Origin: Holophagales bacterium
Lineage (GTDB): Bacteria > Acidobacteriota > Holophagae > Holophagales > Holophagaceae
Length of the DNA: 5,967 bases
Reading direction: 5' to 3'
NCBI GenBank assembly: GCA_031256155.1
Contig: JAIRRD010000009.1
Coordinates: 1 to 5,967, forward strand
The notes beneath the pieces are model-generated. The model made no database searches, had not been told where the DNA came from, and was given only the letters and a program-made list of their open reading frames with translations. Position 1 is the stretch's first letter, and each line of letters opens with the position of its first letter. The position numbers were made by a program, and so were the translations under genes. Of the stretch, positions 1-5,940 are shown in pieces.

Positions 1-1041
1 ATCAAAGATGCCTGCCTGCATCCTGTTGCGGACGCATATGACCTGACCATCCGTAGCTATACCTCTACATCCCTGTCAACTACCCATGATGTTGGTGCCA
101 CGCCAAACAAGTCAGATTACAGCGAAGGCAAGTCTTACCCGTTTTACACAGATAATCCGGGTCTGAGGTTGACAAGGGCGTTTGATGGTCTGTGTTTCAC
201 GGGCAAAATTCACGAAACCATAGGCAGGACAATAATATCCAATAGTAAGACAATAGGCAGCCTTGATGCCGTTATACATCACTATGGAAAGCTGAACAGG
301 GAGAAAGAGGGCTATAAAGTGCAGTATTACTTTAAGCTTGCTCAGGAGGAGGCCGAGAAAAACCCCGCTGATAAATGGACGCAATTTAATTTTCTGCAGG
401 AGGCGCTGGCAGCTGGACAATGGGAGGTTGCGCTGAAGGCGGCTCAGGCCGGTATGAAATCGAATACGGCTGTGGCACCCCTTGTAATGTACGGGGCTGG
501 TCTGGCTCTGCAAAAGATGGGCAGGCACGAGGAAGCCGTTGAGTATTTTGACCTGCTGTTGAAGCAAAACCCCAAACATGCTCTGGCTCTCCTGTGCAAA
601 GGCTCTTCATGCGAAACACTTGGGAATGTGAATGCCGCACGCGAACTCATGATGAAGTCCATAGAGCTGCAGCCCGGTTATGTGCCGGGCTATGGGGTTC
701 TGTCTGAGTTGGAATTACGTTTGAACAACTTTGATGCGGCCCGTAAAACAGCGCTGGACGCAATAGATGTGGCTCCAACTGAGTCGGCGCTGTACGACCT
801 CTTGCTGAAAATAGAACTGACCAGAGGCAACCACCAGCAAGCAGCGCAGGATGCATCGCGTGGTTTGCAGATGTGTCCTACCGGGGGCGGGGGCAAGTGG
901 CAGCGCCTTATCGCTGTCTATCTGCACCAGACGGGTGAAACAGCTACAGCCAGAGCCATGCTGGAACTGGGTCTCAGAACCTTTCCAAATGACCCTGACC
1001 TGATGCGACTGAAGGGGATGATGTATAGCAATTCCGTGTGA
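1..1041 (+). CDS. Family 2 glycosyltransferase with TPR repeats, C-terminal part (5' end outside window)
   Basis: The frame is open from base 1, so the gene begins upstream; 346 residues are visible. In window codons, residues 11-25 (ADAYDLTIRSYTS) and the IHE motif at 70-72 (context FTGKIHETIG), followed by VIHHYG at 91-96, match the end of the catalytic domain of GT2 enzymes that carry TPRs. In that family the pattern 'gRIHE ... vIHHyGY' precedes a helical repeat region. From about residue 160 to 333 there are roughly five TPR-like units; the clearest is GRHEEAVEYFDLLLKQNP near 174-191. Such enzymes transfer sugars from nucleotide-sugar donors to surface glycans or proteins; the substrate cannot be read here. 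The DxD donor-binding region lies outside the window. The last five residues (YSNSV) and the TGA stop are encoded by the left end of the inverted-repeat element at 1024-1238, so the native C-terminus was probably slightly different. An internal TTG start at 169 is not credible because homology-like sequence continues upstream of it. Confidence 0.8.
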   Translation: MKDACLHPVADAYDLTIRSYTSTSLSTTHDVGATPNKSDYSEGKSYPFYTDNPGLRLTRAFDGLCFTGKIHETIGRTIISNSKTIGSLDAVIHHYGKLNREKEGYKVQYYFKLAQEEAEKNPADKWTQFNFLQEALAAGQWEVALKAAQAGMKSNTAVAPLVMYGAGLALQKMGRHEEAVEYFDLLLKQNPKHALALLCKGSSCETLGNVNAARELMMKSIELQPGYVPGYGVLSELELRLNNFDAARKTALDAIDVAPTESALYDLLLKIELTRGNHQQAAQDASRGLQMCPTGGGGKWQRLIAVYLHQTGETATARAMLELGLRTFPNDPDLMRLKGMMYSNSV

Positions 1042-1066
1042 AATGGCACGAGCCACTTGCAAAACC
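1024..1066 (+). repeat. Left terminal inverted repeat of the MITE-like element
   Basis: The outer 22 bases (TATAGCAATTCC...GAAATG) match the right end with one mismatch. The next 21 bases match imperfectly, ending in a shared TTGCAAAACC. It overlaps the end of the glycosyltransferase reading frame and encodes Y-S-N-S-V-stop there. Confidence 0.8.
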
Positions 1067-1081
1067 TCTGGTTTTGCAAGT
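1055..1081 (+). repeat. Perfect 12-bp hairpin inside the MITE-like element
   Basis: ACTTGCAAAACC at 1055-1066 and GGTTTTGCAAGT at 1070-1081 are exact reverse complements around a TCT loop. It starts 13 bases after the glycosyltransferase stop codon and could slow or help end transcription. However, it is followed by CCACGG rather than a T-run, so it is not a standard intrinsic terminator. The left half can also pair with the third copy of this motif at 1197-1207, so two alternative folds compete. Confidence 0.7.
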
Positions 1082-1196
1082 CCACGGAGTGGTAGGCTGC
1101 GCCCGACTGGAGCGGACTCTGGTGTAACTCGCCTACAATCAACAAATTACGAAATCCAGCCAGAGACTGCGGATGTCGGGAGCAGACGGAACTCAG

Positions 1197-1238
1197 GGTT
1201 TTGCAATCACCTCGCACATTTCACATGGAATTGCTATA
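1197..1238 (-). repeat. Right terminal inverted repeat of the MITE-like element
   Basis: Reverse complement of 1024-1066: the outer 22 bases match with one difference (T at 1226 where the left copy predicts C). The inner part shares GGTTTTGCAA at 1197-1206. The outermost TATA forms the first four bases of a TATAAT box together with the flanking AT. Confidence 0.8.
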
Positions 1239-1240
1239 AT
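1232..1240 (+). promoter_or_regulatory. Candidate extended -10 promoter at the right end of the MITE-like element
   Basis: TGC-TATAAT at 1232-1240 is a full TATAAT hexamer preceded by TGn, the extended -10 form that can work with a poor -35. No good -35 lies at 16-18 nt; TTGCAA at 1201-1206 is 28 nt away. The first four bases of the hexamer belong to the element and the last two to the flank, so the insertion created the motif. Transcription would start near 1247, about 24 nt before the proposed GTG start at 1271. Function is inferred from motif and position only. Confidence 0.4.
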
Positions 1241-1270
1241 GCAACCAGCCGATACAAAGAAATTGGGATT

Positions 1271-1618
1271 GTGTCGCCTGATGAGTTCTTGAAATTAGCT
1301 GAAAGGTATGTCGGTATGTTCTTTGAATTTGATGAGTCGGCGCGTGATGGCTATTTGGGTGGGGAATTGTACTTGTGCAATTGCAGAGCCGACTTAGAGG
1401 AATTCTATAAGAAGCATAGGTTCTCCTCCCCAGAGGAACGACTGAAGGCGTTGTGTGCTATTATGGATGTTCACTATAACCACGCCACAACAACCGAGAA
1501 TATTCTGCGCGTCGCGGAGGCGAAGGCTCTAAGTAAAACCTGGGATGTGAACCACGTACCTCCTGAGGATGGCGAGGATGGTCTAACTCGAGTAATCACG
1601 TCTAGATTTATGAAATGA
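1271..1618 (+). CDS. Small hypothetical protein, 115 aa
   Basis: I do not recognise the family. The protein reads as a natural soluble sequence: an amphipathic start (SPDEFLKLAERYVGMFFEF), a Cys pair in LYLCNC near residues 34-38, a helical acidic/basic middle (DLEEFYKKHRFSSPEERLKALCAIMDVHYNH), and a polar C-terminus. There is no signal peptide or membrane segment. The same frame is open back to an ATG at 1043, but those 76 codons lie mostly in the inverted-repeat element and read as low-quality sequence, so I place the start at GTG 1271. GGGA at 1265-1268 is too close to be a convincing ribosome site. An alternative is ATG 1316, preceded by AAAGG; that would remove a plausible helix. The gene converges on the CapA gene with 3 nt between the stops. 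It could also be a remnant of a longer gene cut by the element. Confidence 0.5.
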   Translation: MSPDEFLKLAERYVGMFFEFDESARDGYLGGELYLCNCRADLEEFYKKHRFSSPEERLKALCAIMDVHYNHATTTENILRVAEAKALSKTWDVNHVPPEDGEDGLTRVITSRFMK

Positions 1619-1621
1619 CTG

Positions 1622-2788
1622 CTAAAAGTTTTCTCCACCCAGCCTCTCAAGTGCATGTGTTCTTCGCTTTGAGAGCAGGTCTTCCATATCAGCACCGCGC
1701 TCGCCTGGGGTGGTTCTAAGGACGCGGATGACTCTCTTTGTTTTTTGTCCCTTGCTTCCTTTACTGTGTGCAATCCAATTATTGTCAGTCCAAAGCGGTT
1801 CTACGTGCGCGTCCTGTAGCCTGACACCCGATGTGTCTTTGCGCAGGGTGAGTATCAATATCCCGCCGTCACGATTGTCGCCTTCGCTCAGGGGCTGTGT
1901 GGATGGGTTGTACATCCTGTGCTGGTTGCTCAGAAAATTGCCCAGCGAAAAGGCCACCGCACCGCGCCGTTCACCTGATTCAACCCATTCAAATGGCTGA
2001 AGCACATGGGGATGGTGCCCGATAATGACATCAGCCCCCGCCGCTATGAGCCGCGCCGCAGTTTCTCTCTGACGTTTGCTGGGCTGGGCTTGATATTCAC
2101 TGCCCCAGTGCAGACTGACTATTATCAAATCAACCTGCTGGCGGATTTCTCTGATGCTCTGTTCAAGACTGTCAGGATTCAGTGCAGCAACCCATGTGCG
2201 TTCCGGGTGTTGGTTGAGGTTGTTGTTAAAAATATCTGTTCTAGCCAGTACCGCCGTTTTGATGCCGTCCCGCAATTCCATGATTACAGGTGTTTCGGCG
2301 GCACTGCGATTCAGTCCGCTTCCGGCGTATTTGATGCCGTTGGCATCAAGGTACTCCAGCGTTTCAATCACGCCTTTTACGCTCTGGTCAAAGGCGTGAT
2401 TGTTGGCTGTGAATACAAGGTCTATGCCAGTTTCTTTCAGGGCGGAAGCCAGATTTGACGGGGCGTTAAAACAAAATGGGATGCCAGGTTTACCTGTTTT
2501 TGGGGCTATGGGAGTTTCCAGATTAGCCATTGCGAGGTCGGCTTGTTTGAAAAGCGGGGTTACTTCTTCCCAAAGTGAGGCCCAGCCGTTTTCGGCATCC
2601 CGTGCGGCGCTCTGGACGTCCTGATGGCTGATTAAATCTCCGACGGCAACAATAGTTATATCAATATGAGCTTGAGGCTGTGGAAAATCTAATGGCTGGT
2701 TCTTATGGGAATAAGCGCTGTCTGATGATACAAGCCAAAGGCATATGAGCCATACGCAGACGTTGCACGTTTTACGCCACAGTTCCAT
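1622..2788 (-). CDS. CapA/YwtB-family exported protein (poly-gamma-glutamate capsule synthesis type, metallophosphatase-like fold)
   Basis: This 388-aa protein carries the expected CapA motifs in order: VAVGDLISH (GD at 50-51), ANLETPI (NLE 89-91), TANNHAFD (NNH 129-131), LHWGSEY (HWG 227-229), GADVIIGHHPHVLQPFE (GHHPH 257-261) and FSLGNFLSN (281-287). The family has a calcineurin-like metal-binding fold. In Bacillus, CapA/PgsA takes part in poly-gamma-glutamate synthesis and export, but most homologues outside capsule operons have no proven role, and no capB or capC is seen here. A hydrophobic stretch at residues 10-21 followed by SSDSAYS fits a signal peptide, so the protein acts outside the inner membrane. 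The C-terminal 50 residues are basic and not typical of the core domain. The ATG overlaps the end of the radical SAM gene by 17 nt, which suggests translational coupling as the last gene of the operon. The family call is firm; the substrate is unknown. Confidence 0.88.
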   Translation of the reverse strand: MELWRKTCNVCVWLICLWLVSSDSAYSHKNQPLDFPQPQAHIDITIVAVGDLISHQDVQSAARDAENGWASLWEEVTPLFKQADLAMANLETPIAPKTGKPGIPFCFNAPSNLASALKETGIDLVFTANNHAFDQSVKGVIETLEYLDANGIKYAGSGLNRSAAETPVIMELRDGIKTAVLARTDIFNNNLNQHPERTWVAALNPDSLEQSIREIRQQVDLIIVSLHWGSEYQAQPSKRQRETAARLIAAGADVIIGHHPHVLQPFEWVESGERRGAVAFSLGNFLSNQHRMYNPSTQPLSEGDNRDGGILILTLRKDTSGVRLQDAHVEPLWTDNNWIAHSKGSKGQKTKRVIRVLRTTPGERGADMEDLLSKRRTHALERLGGENF

Positions 2789-3644
2789 AGAATACGTCCA
2801 GAGAAATATTGGGGAGTTTTCTTGTTACTTCATCAGCTATTTCATCTAAAACCGCAGTTGACAAGGGTCTTGCTTCTGGCTCCGGTGTTGGCCTCGCTAT
2901 GGTGTGCAGTTGGAGGCTCTGTAATTGGATTCCGCTGTCCAGCAGGTATTTGAGGCTGTTGATGTATGAATTTATATCCTGATCCGATGGCCTGCGGCCC
3001 TCCCATTCCAAAAAGAGCGTCTGTATTATTATTGGCCATCGTTTGCCGGCAAACTCCAGGTTTTCAATAATCTGATTAAGCGAAACGCTGGAGCGGTTGA
3101 TGGTCTGGTAGTAATTCTGGGTTCCGGCGTCAAGTTTTGCCCATATTTCACCGTTGTTTGCCATTAATGCGTCAATGCCGCTGATGACACCGGTGGCTTT
3201 TAATACGGTGGCGTTGGTTATGAGTATCAATTTGACATCCGATAAACCGAATTGCCTCTTTAATTGGGCCAGCCTGGTGACTGATTCTGGAAATTCTTTT
3301 GCCGCGCTTGGTTCGCCATCGCCGCTGAAGGCAATATCGTTCAGCCTCTGCAGTTCTTTCTTTGCGGTGCTGAATGGGTGGGTCTTGAATAACTCTCCTG
3401 AAATTGCCAAATCTATCAATATTTTCATTTCGTCTTCTATTTGGCCTAAATCAACGTCTTTTCGTCTGGCTGGGTTCAGTCGGTCAACTTCGCAGTAAAC
3501 ACAATCAAAATTACATGCCTTGCCGGGATTTAAATTAACGCCGAGGCTTACACCTCTACTGCGACGACTGATTACTGGATAGCAGTAATCGAAATCCCGC
3601 CATATTCGGCGGTGATTCAGATGGGCAAGGTCTAGGGCGGCCAT
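2772..3644 (-). CDS. Radical SAM protein (COG0731-like Fe-S oxidoreductase), function unknown
   Basis: With the ATG at 3644 the product is 290 aa. The radical SAM cluster motif CxxxCxxC is at C44, C48 and C51 (CNFDCVYC), preceded by GVSLGVNLNPGK. SGDGEPS at 107-113 matches the GGE-type SAM-binding strand, and LITNATVL at 141-148, KLDAGT at 170-175 and ARPTPEPEARPLS at 250-262 complete the pattern. I recognise this as the compact radical SAM group related to wyosine-type enzymes, mostly annotated only as 'radical SAM protein'; the reaction is not known to me. It should bind a [4Fe-4S] cluster and cleave SAM in the cytoplasm. A GTG at 3686 would add 14 residues but overlap the polyprenyl synthase gene by 38 nt. 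The ATG lies 4 nt after that gene's stop and gives the N-terminus usual for the family, so I prefer it. No strong ribosome site is visible, consistent with coupling. Confidence 0.87.
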   Translation of the reverse strand: MAALDLAHLNHRRIWRDFDYCYPVISRRSRGVSLGVNLNPGKACNFDCVYCEVDRLNPARRKDVDLGQIEDEMKILIDLAISGELFKTHPFSTAKKELQRLNDIAFSGDGEPSAAKEFPESVTRLAQLKRQFGLSDVKLILITNATVLKATGVISGIDALMANNGEIWAKLDAGTQNYYQTINRSSVSLNQIIENLEFAGKRWPIIIQTLFLEWEGRRPSDQDINSYINSLKYLLDSGIQLQSLQLHTIARPTPEPEARPLSTAVLDEIADEVTRKLPNISLDVFYGTVA

Positions 3645-3648
3645 ATAT

Positions 3649-4641
3649 TTAGCAGGTTCTATCCAAAAGGTTTTCCGTAATCTCACGCATTAGGGCGGTC
3701 ATTTCCTGATTTCCGTCAATGGCTGAGAGCGAGTCACATGCGGTTTTGCTGGCCTGTCTGGCCAGTTCATGGGCTTCTTCCAGAGAACCGTGTTGTTGTA
3801 GCAATTCCAGCAACAAACGAGCATCTTCTGCTGATATGGCCGGTGGTGTGTTTTCCCAGACGCGCTTAATAATAGGTGTTGCGCTGTCTGGTGCTTTTTC
3901 AAGTAGAGCTAGTATGGGTAATGTGAGCTTGCCTTCGCGCAGATCGGAGAATACAGGCTTGCCGAGCTGATCGCTGGTTGAAGTGTAATCAAGGAGATCG
4001 TCAACCAGTTGAAAGGCTCTGCCCAGATCAAAACCGAATTTGTACATACTCTTGCAAAAATTTTCATCCCTTTCGGCTAAAACAGCGCCTACTTCCGTGC
4101 AGGCGGCAAATAGCATGGCCGTTTTTCGCTCAAGTATGTCAAAGTATGTTTTTCTTGATATATCCAGACTGTACAGACATTCGTTTTGTATCAGCTCGCC
4201 TTCTATCATGCGTGTTATTACGTCCGCGAATATCTCCAGAGTCCGCCAGTTGCGGTCGGCCAGGGTTATCTGCATGGCCTGCATATACAGAAAATCGCCA
4301 AAGAGGACGGATAGAGTACTGCCCCACTCGGCGTTCAGACTAGGACGTCCGCGCCTGGTTGGAGCGTGGTCAATTATGTCGTCATGTATCAGTGTGGCGG
4401 TGTGTATGAGTTCAAAGACAGCACCGTAGCGAACACTTTTGTCTGAGGTGTGACCACAGAATTCTGAGGCCAGTAAAACTAAGGCTGGGCGCAGCCGCTT
4501 GCCGCTGCCTTTTGAAACGTGTTCTGCCAGACGGCGCACTACCGGGATTTCGCTTTGAACAATTTTTTGCAGTTCCGATTCAACAGCTTCTAATCTTGAA
4601 GCTACTGGGGCAAAACTCTTTTCGAGATTCAATCTGTTCAT
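3649..4641 (-). CDS. Long-chain (all-trans) polyprenyl diphosphate synthase, IspB-like
   Basis: With the ATG at 4641 the product is 330 aa, normal for the family. It condenses isopentenyl diphosphate units onto an allylic primer, giving a polyprenyl diphosphate for quinone side chains or lipid carriers. Visible motifs are GKRLRP at 47-52, the first Asp-rich motif DDIID at 87-91 followed by RRGRP at 96-100, FQLVDDLLD with the second Asp-rich motif at 214-218, and KLTLP at 238-242. All catalytic Asp residues are present. The residue five before the first Asp motif is Ala82, in the context LIHTATLIH, which is the small-residue pattern of long-chain enzymes, not the bulky residues of farnesyl or geranylgeranyl synthases. 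Exact chain length cannot be read. A TTG at 4689 would extend the protein by 16 residues and overlap the NUDIX gene by 43 nt. The ATG is 5 nt after the NUDIX stop and gives the typical start (MNxxNLEKSFAPVA), so I use it. Confidence 0.93.
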   Translation of the reverse strand: MNRLNLEKSFAPVASRLEAVESELQKIVQSEIPVVRRLAEHVSKGSGKRLRPALVLLASEFCGHTSDKSVRYGAVFELIHTATLIHDDIIDHAPTRRGRPSLNAEWGSTLSVLFGDFLYMQAMQITLADRNWRTLEIFADVITRMIEGELIQNECLYSLDISRKTYFDILERKTAMLFAACTEVGAVLAERDENFCKSMYKFGFDLGRAFQLVDDLLDYTSTSDQLGKPVFSDLREGKLTLPILALLEKAPDSATPIIKRVWENTPPAISAEDARLLLELLQQHGSLEEAHELARQASKTACDSLSAIDGNQEMTALMREITENLLDRTC

Positions 4642-4646
4642 GGCGC

Positions 4647-5270
4647 TCAATTTGGCATGCTGTTGATTTGCTGCTGTAAAGATGTCCAAGCTCCGCTTAT
4701 GCGCAGCCGTTCAAATGCTGCTAGTACAAGACTGTGATGGATTTCGCCCGCTTCAAGTTTGACTTTCCACTCAGAATAAGACATGGCCCATACGCGGAGT
4801 TCTTCTGTTGGGTCAAGAACCAGTTCCTGAGTCGGCACACAGTCCAGGGCCAGAAAAAAGTGACACCAATTGTTTTGTATTGCCGGGTTTGGGGCGCAGG
4901 AGCCAAGACTTATCCAGTTATTGGATGTATATCCTGTTTCTTCCAACAATTCTCTTTTGGCGGCATCCAGTGGGTTTTCGCCGTGATCGCAAACGCCGCC
5001 CGGAACTTCTAGTGAGGCTCTGTCTGTGCCGTGCCGGTATTGTTCCACAGCCAGTAGCTCCAGTCCCGCGTCCAAAGCGGTAAATGGAATAACGTGTACC
5101 CACTCAGGACAAATGAGACGGTAAAAAGCGCCTTTGGCACTGCTGTGAGGCGATGTCCGTTGTATTTCAAGCAAGCTGAAAATTGGCGTCTTGGCGACGA
5201 CCTTGCTGTGATCGTCACGCCATTGAACGTCCGGGTCAAAATTTGGATAAACTTGAGCTATGAGCCGCAT
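4647..5270 (-). CDS. NUDIX hydrolase, ADP-ribose pyrophosphatase-like
   Basis: The 207-aa protein contains a complete Nudix box at residues 92-114. It follows GX5EX7REUXEEXGU exactly, with G92, E98, R106, E107, E110, E111 and G113, and is preceded by LEVPGG. The region VHVIPFTALDAGLELLAVEQYRHGTDRASLEVPGG resembles the NudF/ADP-ribose pyrophosphatase subgroup, where an EQYR strand leads into the box. Such enzymes hydrolyse nucleoside diphosphates linked to another moiety, here perhaps ADP-ribose or a nucleotide sugar; the substrate is inferred from similarity only. There is no signal peptide, so it is cytoplasmic. It is the first gene of a four-gene operon and ends 5 nt before the polyprenyl synthase start. 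The ATG at 5270 is only about 10 nt from a TATAAT box, so the transcript may have almost no leader. The next in-frame codons upstream hold no start before a TGA at 5298-5300. Confidence 0.9.
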   Translation of the reverse strand: MRLIAQVYPNFDPDVQWRDDHSKVVAKTPIFSLLEIQRTSPHSSAKGAFYRLICPEWVHVIPFTALDAGLELLAVEQYRHGTDRASLEVPGGVCDHGENPLDAAKRELLEETGYTSNNWISLGSCAPNPAIQNNWCHFFLALDCVPTQELVLDPTEELRVWAMSYSEWKVKLEAGEIHHSLVLAAFERLRISGAWTSLQQQINSMPN

Positions 5271-5279
5271 TGGATGTAC

Positions 5280-5288
5280 ATTATACCA
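5280..5288 (-). promoter_or_regulatory. Candidate extended -10 promoter for the four-gene minus-strand operon
   Basis: On the minus strand this reads TGG-TATAAT, a perfect -10 hexamer (5285-5280) with an upstream TGn. No convincing -35 is seen at 17-18 nt spacing (CACCGG or ACACCG). The predicted transcription start is near 5273, only about 3 nt before the NUDIX ATG at 5270. On the plus strand, TATAGT at 5291-5296 is a weaker -10 candidate for the divergent lipoprotein gene, so the two promoters would overlap. Confidence 0.45.
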
Positions 5289-5294
5289 AGTATA
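5282..5294. repeat. Short inverted repeat in the divergent promoter region
   Basis: TATAC-CAA-GTATA is a perfect 5-bp inverted repeat with a 3-nt spacer. It overlaps the minus-strand -10 box and the start of the weak plus-strand -10 candidate. It could be an operator for both genes, but a palindrome this short and AT-rich can arise by chance. Confidence 0.25.
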
Positions 5295-5314
5295 GTCTCA
5301 TGCCGGTGTCCTCT

Positions 5315-5935
5315 ATGTTCAAACTTTCATTTTTGCTCCTGCTGTGTTTTGTGATAACCGGATGTTCTTCCAATGACCCCCGGCTGCCTGAAAGACTGTA
5401 TGAGGATGCGCTTGCTCTCAACAGGGATGGGAAGACGCTGGAGGCTAAGGCGCTGATGGAAATAATAGTCCGGCGCTTTCCCGAAAAACGTGAAGGACAG
5501 TTGGCCAGACAAGATGTTTTTATGCTTGAGGCAATATTGAAGAACTCTTCGGAAGATGAAAAAAGACAGATCAAGCAAACCATCAAAGTAACCTGCGAAG
5601 CGCTGAAGCGCTACAAGGACAAATATGGCGAGTATCCGACTTCGCTTAACAAACTTGTCCCTGAATACGGACTTGACCAAATTCCCATGACTCCCTGGAA
5701 ACATCCGCTGCTCTATCGCCCGTACGTGGGCGCTCCTAATGAGCTTTTCTATGACAAGAAAGGCGGAATGTCTATCCGCTACAACACAAAATTTGATTCG
5801 TACTACCTGGTCAGCCTGGGCGCGGACCTGGCCTCCGGCGGCAAGGACAGGAATGCGGACATACTTGTGGTTGATGGTAAAATAATTTCTGGAAAATATT
5901 TGCCCCCAATACCAAACCCACAACCGTATCGGTGA
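5315..5935 (+). CDS. Lipoprotein with TPR-like region and C-terminal GspG-like (type II secretion pseudopilin) domain
   Basis: Starting at ATG 5315 the protein is 206 aa. Residues 1-17 (MFKLSFLLLLCFVITGC) are a textbook lipoprotein signal with lipobox I-T-G-C17. After cleavage it would be lipidated on Cys17; the following SSN shows no Asp at +2, which favours the outer membrane by the E. coli rule. Residues 22-75 form a TPR-like helical stretch (LYEDALALNRDGKTLEAKALMEIIVRRFP). Residues 92-185 resemble the C-terminal domain of GspG: a helix into YKDKYGEYPTSLNKLV, then IPMTPWKHPLLYRP (GspG: 'lPkDPWGnPYqYr'), then YYLVSLGADLASGGKDRNADI (GspG: 'SlGaDg..GGeg.dADI'). There is no prepilin cleavage site or hydrophobic N-terminal helix, so it cannot be a normal pseudopilin. 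ATG 5300 and TTG 5270 are alternative starts; 5315 gives the shortest clean signal. The role is unknown, perhaps envelope or secretion related. Confidence 0.8.
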   Translation: MFKLSFLLLLCFVITGCSSNDPRLPERLYEDALALNRDGKTLEAKALMEIIVRRFPEKREGQLARQDVFMLEAILKNSSEDEKRQIKQTIKVTCEALKRYKDKYGEYPTSLNKLVPEYGLDQIPMTPWKHPLLYRPYVGAPNELFYDKKGGMSIRYNTKFDSYYLVSLGADLASGGKDRNADILVVDGKIISGKYLPPIPNPQPYR

Positions 5936-5940
5936 GTTTA

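Larger units (their letters stand above)
1024..1238. mobile_element. MITE-like element, about 215 bp, one long imperfect inverted repeat
   Basis: The two ends are inverted copies: 1024-1045 and 1217-1238 match as reverse complements in 21 of 22 positions, starting TATAGCAATTCC. Pairing continues inward with gaps to 1066 and 1197. A second matched pair of arms lies further in, at 1099-1122 (GCGCCCGAC...CTCTGG) and 1160-1183. The left arm has about 20 extra bases around 1075-1095. No transposase is encoded, so the element would have to be moved by one elsewhere. Candidate target duplications are TA, as in the IS630/Tc1-mariner group (ends would then be TAGCAATTCC), or ATG, present at both 1021-1023 and 1239-1241. 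With TA, the pre-insertion sequence reads ATG ATG TAA, so the element would have landed in the stop codon of the upstream gene. The inverted repeat is seen directly; the MITE call and family are inference. It could also be a fixed intergenic repeat or a structured RNA. Confidence 0.75.

Noticed and set aside
169..171. TTG at 169 as the start of the TPR protein
   Set aside because: The frame is open to base 1 and residues before 169 fit the glycosyltransferase domain, so the gene is truncated by the window.
1055..1081. Intrinsic terminator after the glycosyltransferase gene
   Set aside because: The hairpin is strong but is followed by CCACGG rather than a T-run, so it does not meet the standard pattern.
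112..1217. Several minus-strand open frames opposite the glycosyltransferase gene and the element
   Set aside because: They overlap each other and the TPR coding frame, and they show no domain or ribosome site.
1043..1270. Upstream ATG at 1043 as the start of the small hypothetical gene
   Set aside because: The added 76 codons lie almost wholly in the inverted-repeat element and give an irregular, Ser/Arg/Thr-rich sequence unlike the rest of the protein. No ribosome site is seen and the ATG touches the previous stop.
2006..2458. Plus-strand open frame of 150 codons within the CapA gene
   Set aside because: It lies opposite conserved CapA motifs and its translation has no recognisable features.
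3645..3686. GTG at 3686 as radical SAM gene start
   Set aside because: It overlaps the polyprenyl synthase gene by 38 nt and lacks a ribosome site; the ATG at 3644 fits the family N-terminus.
4642..4689. TTG at 4689 as polyprenyl synthase start
   Set aside because: It uses a rare start codon and overlaps the NUDIX gene by 43 nt; the ATG at 4641 gives the usual N-terminus.
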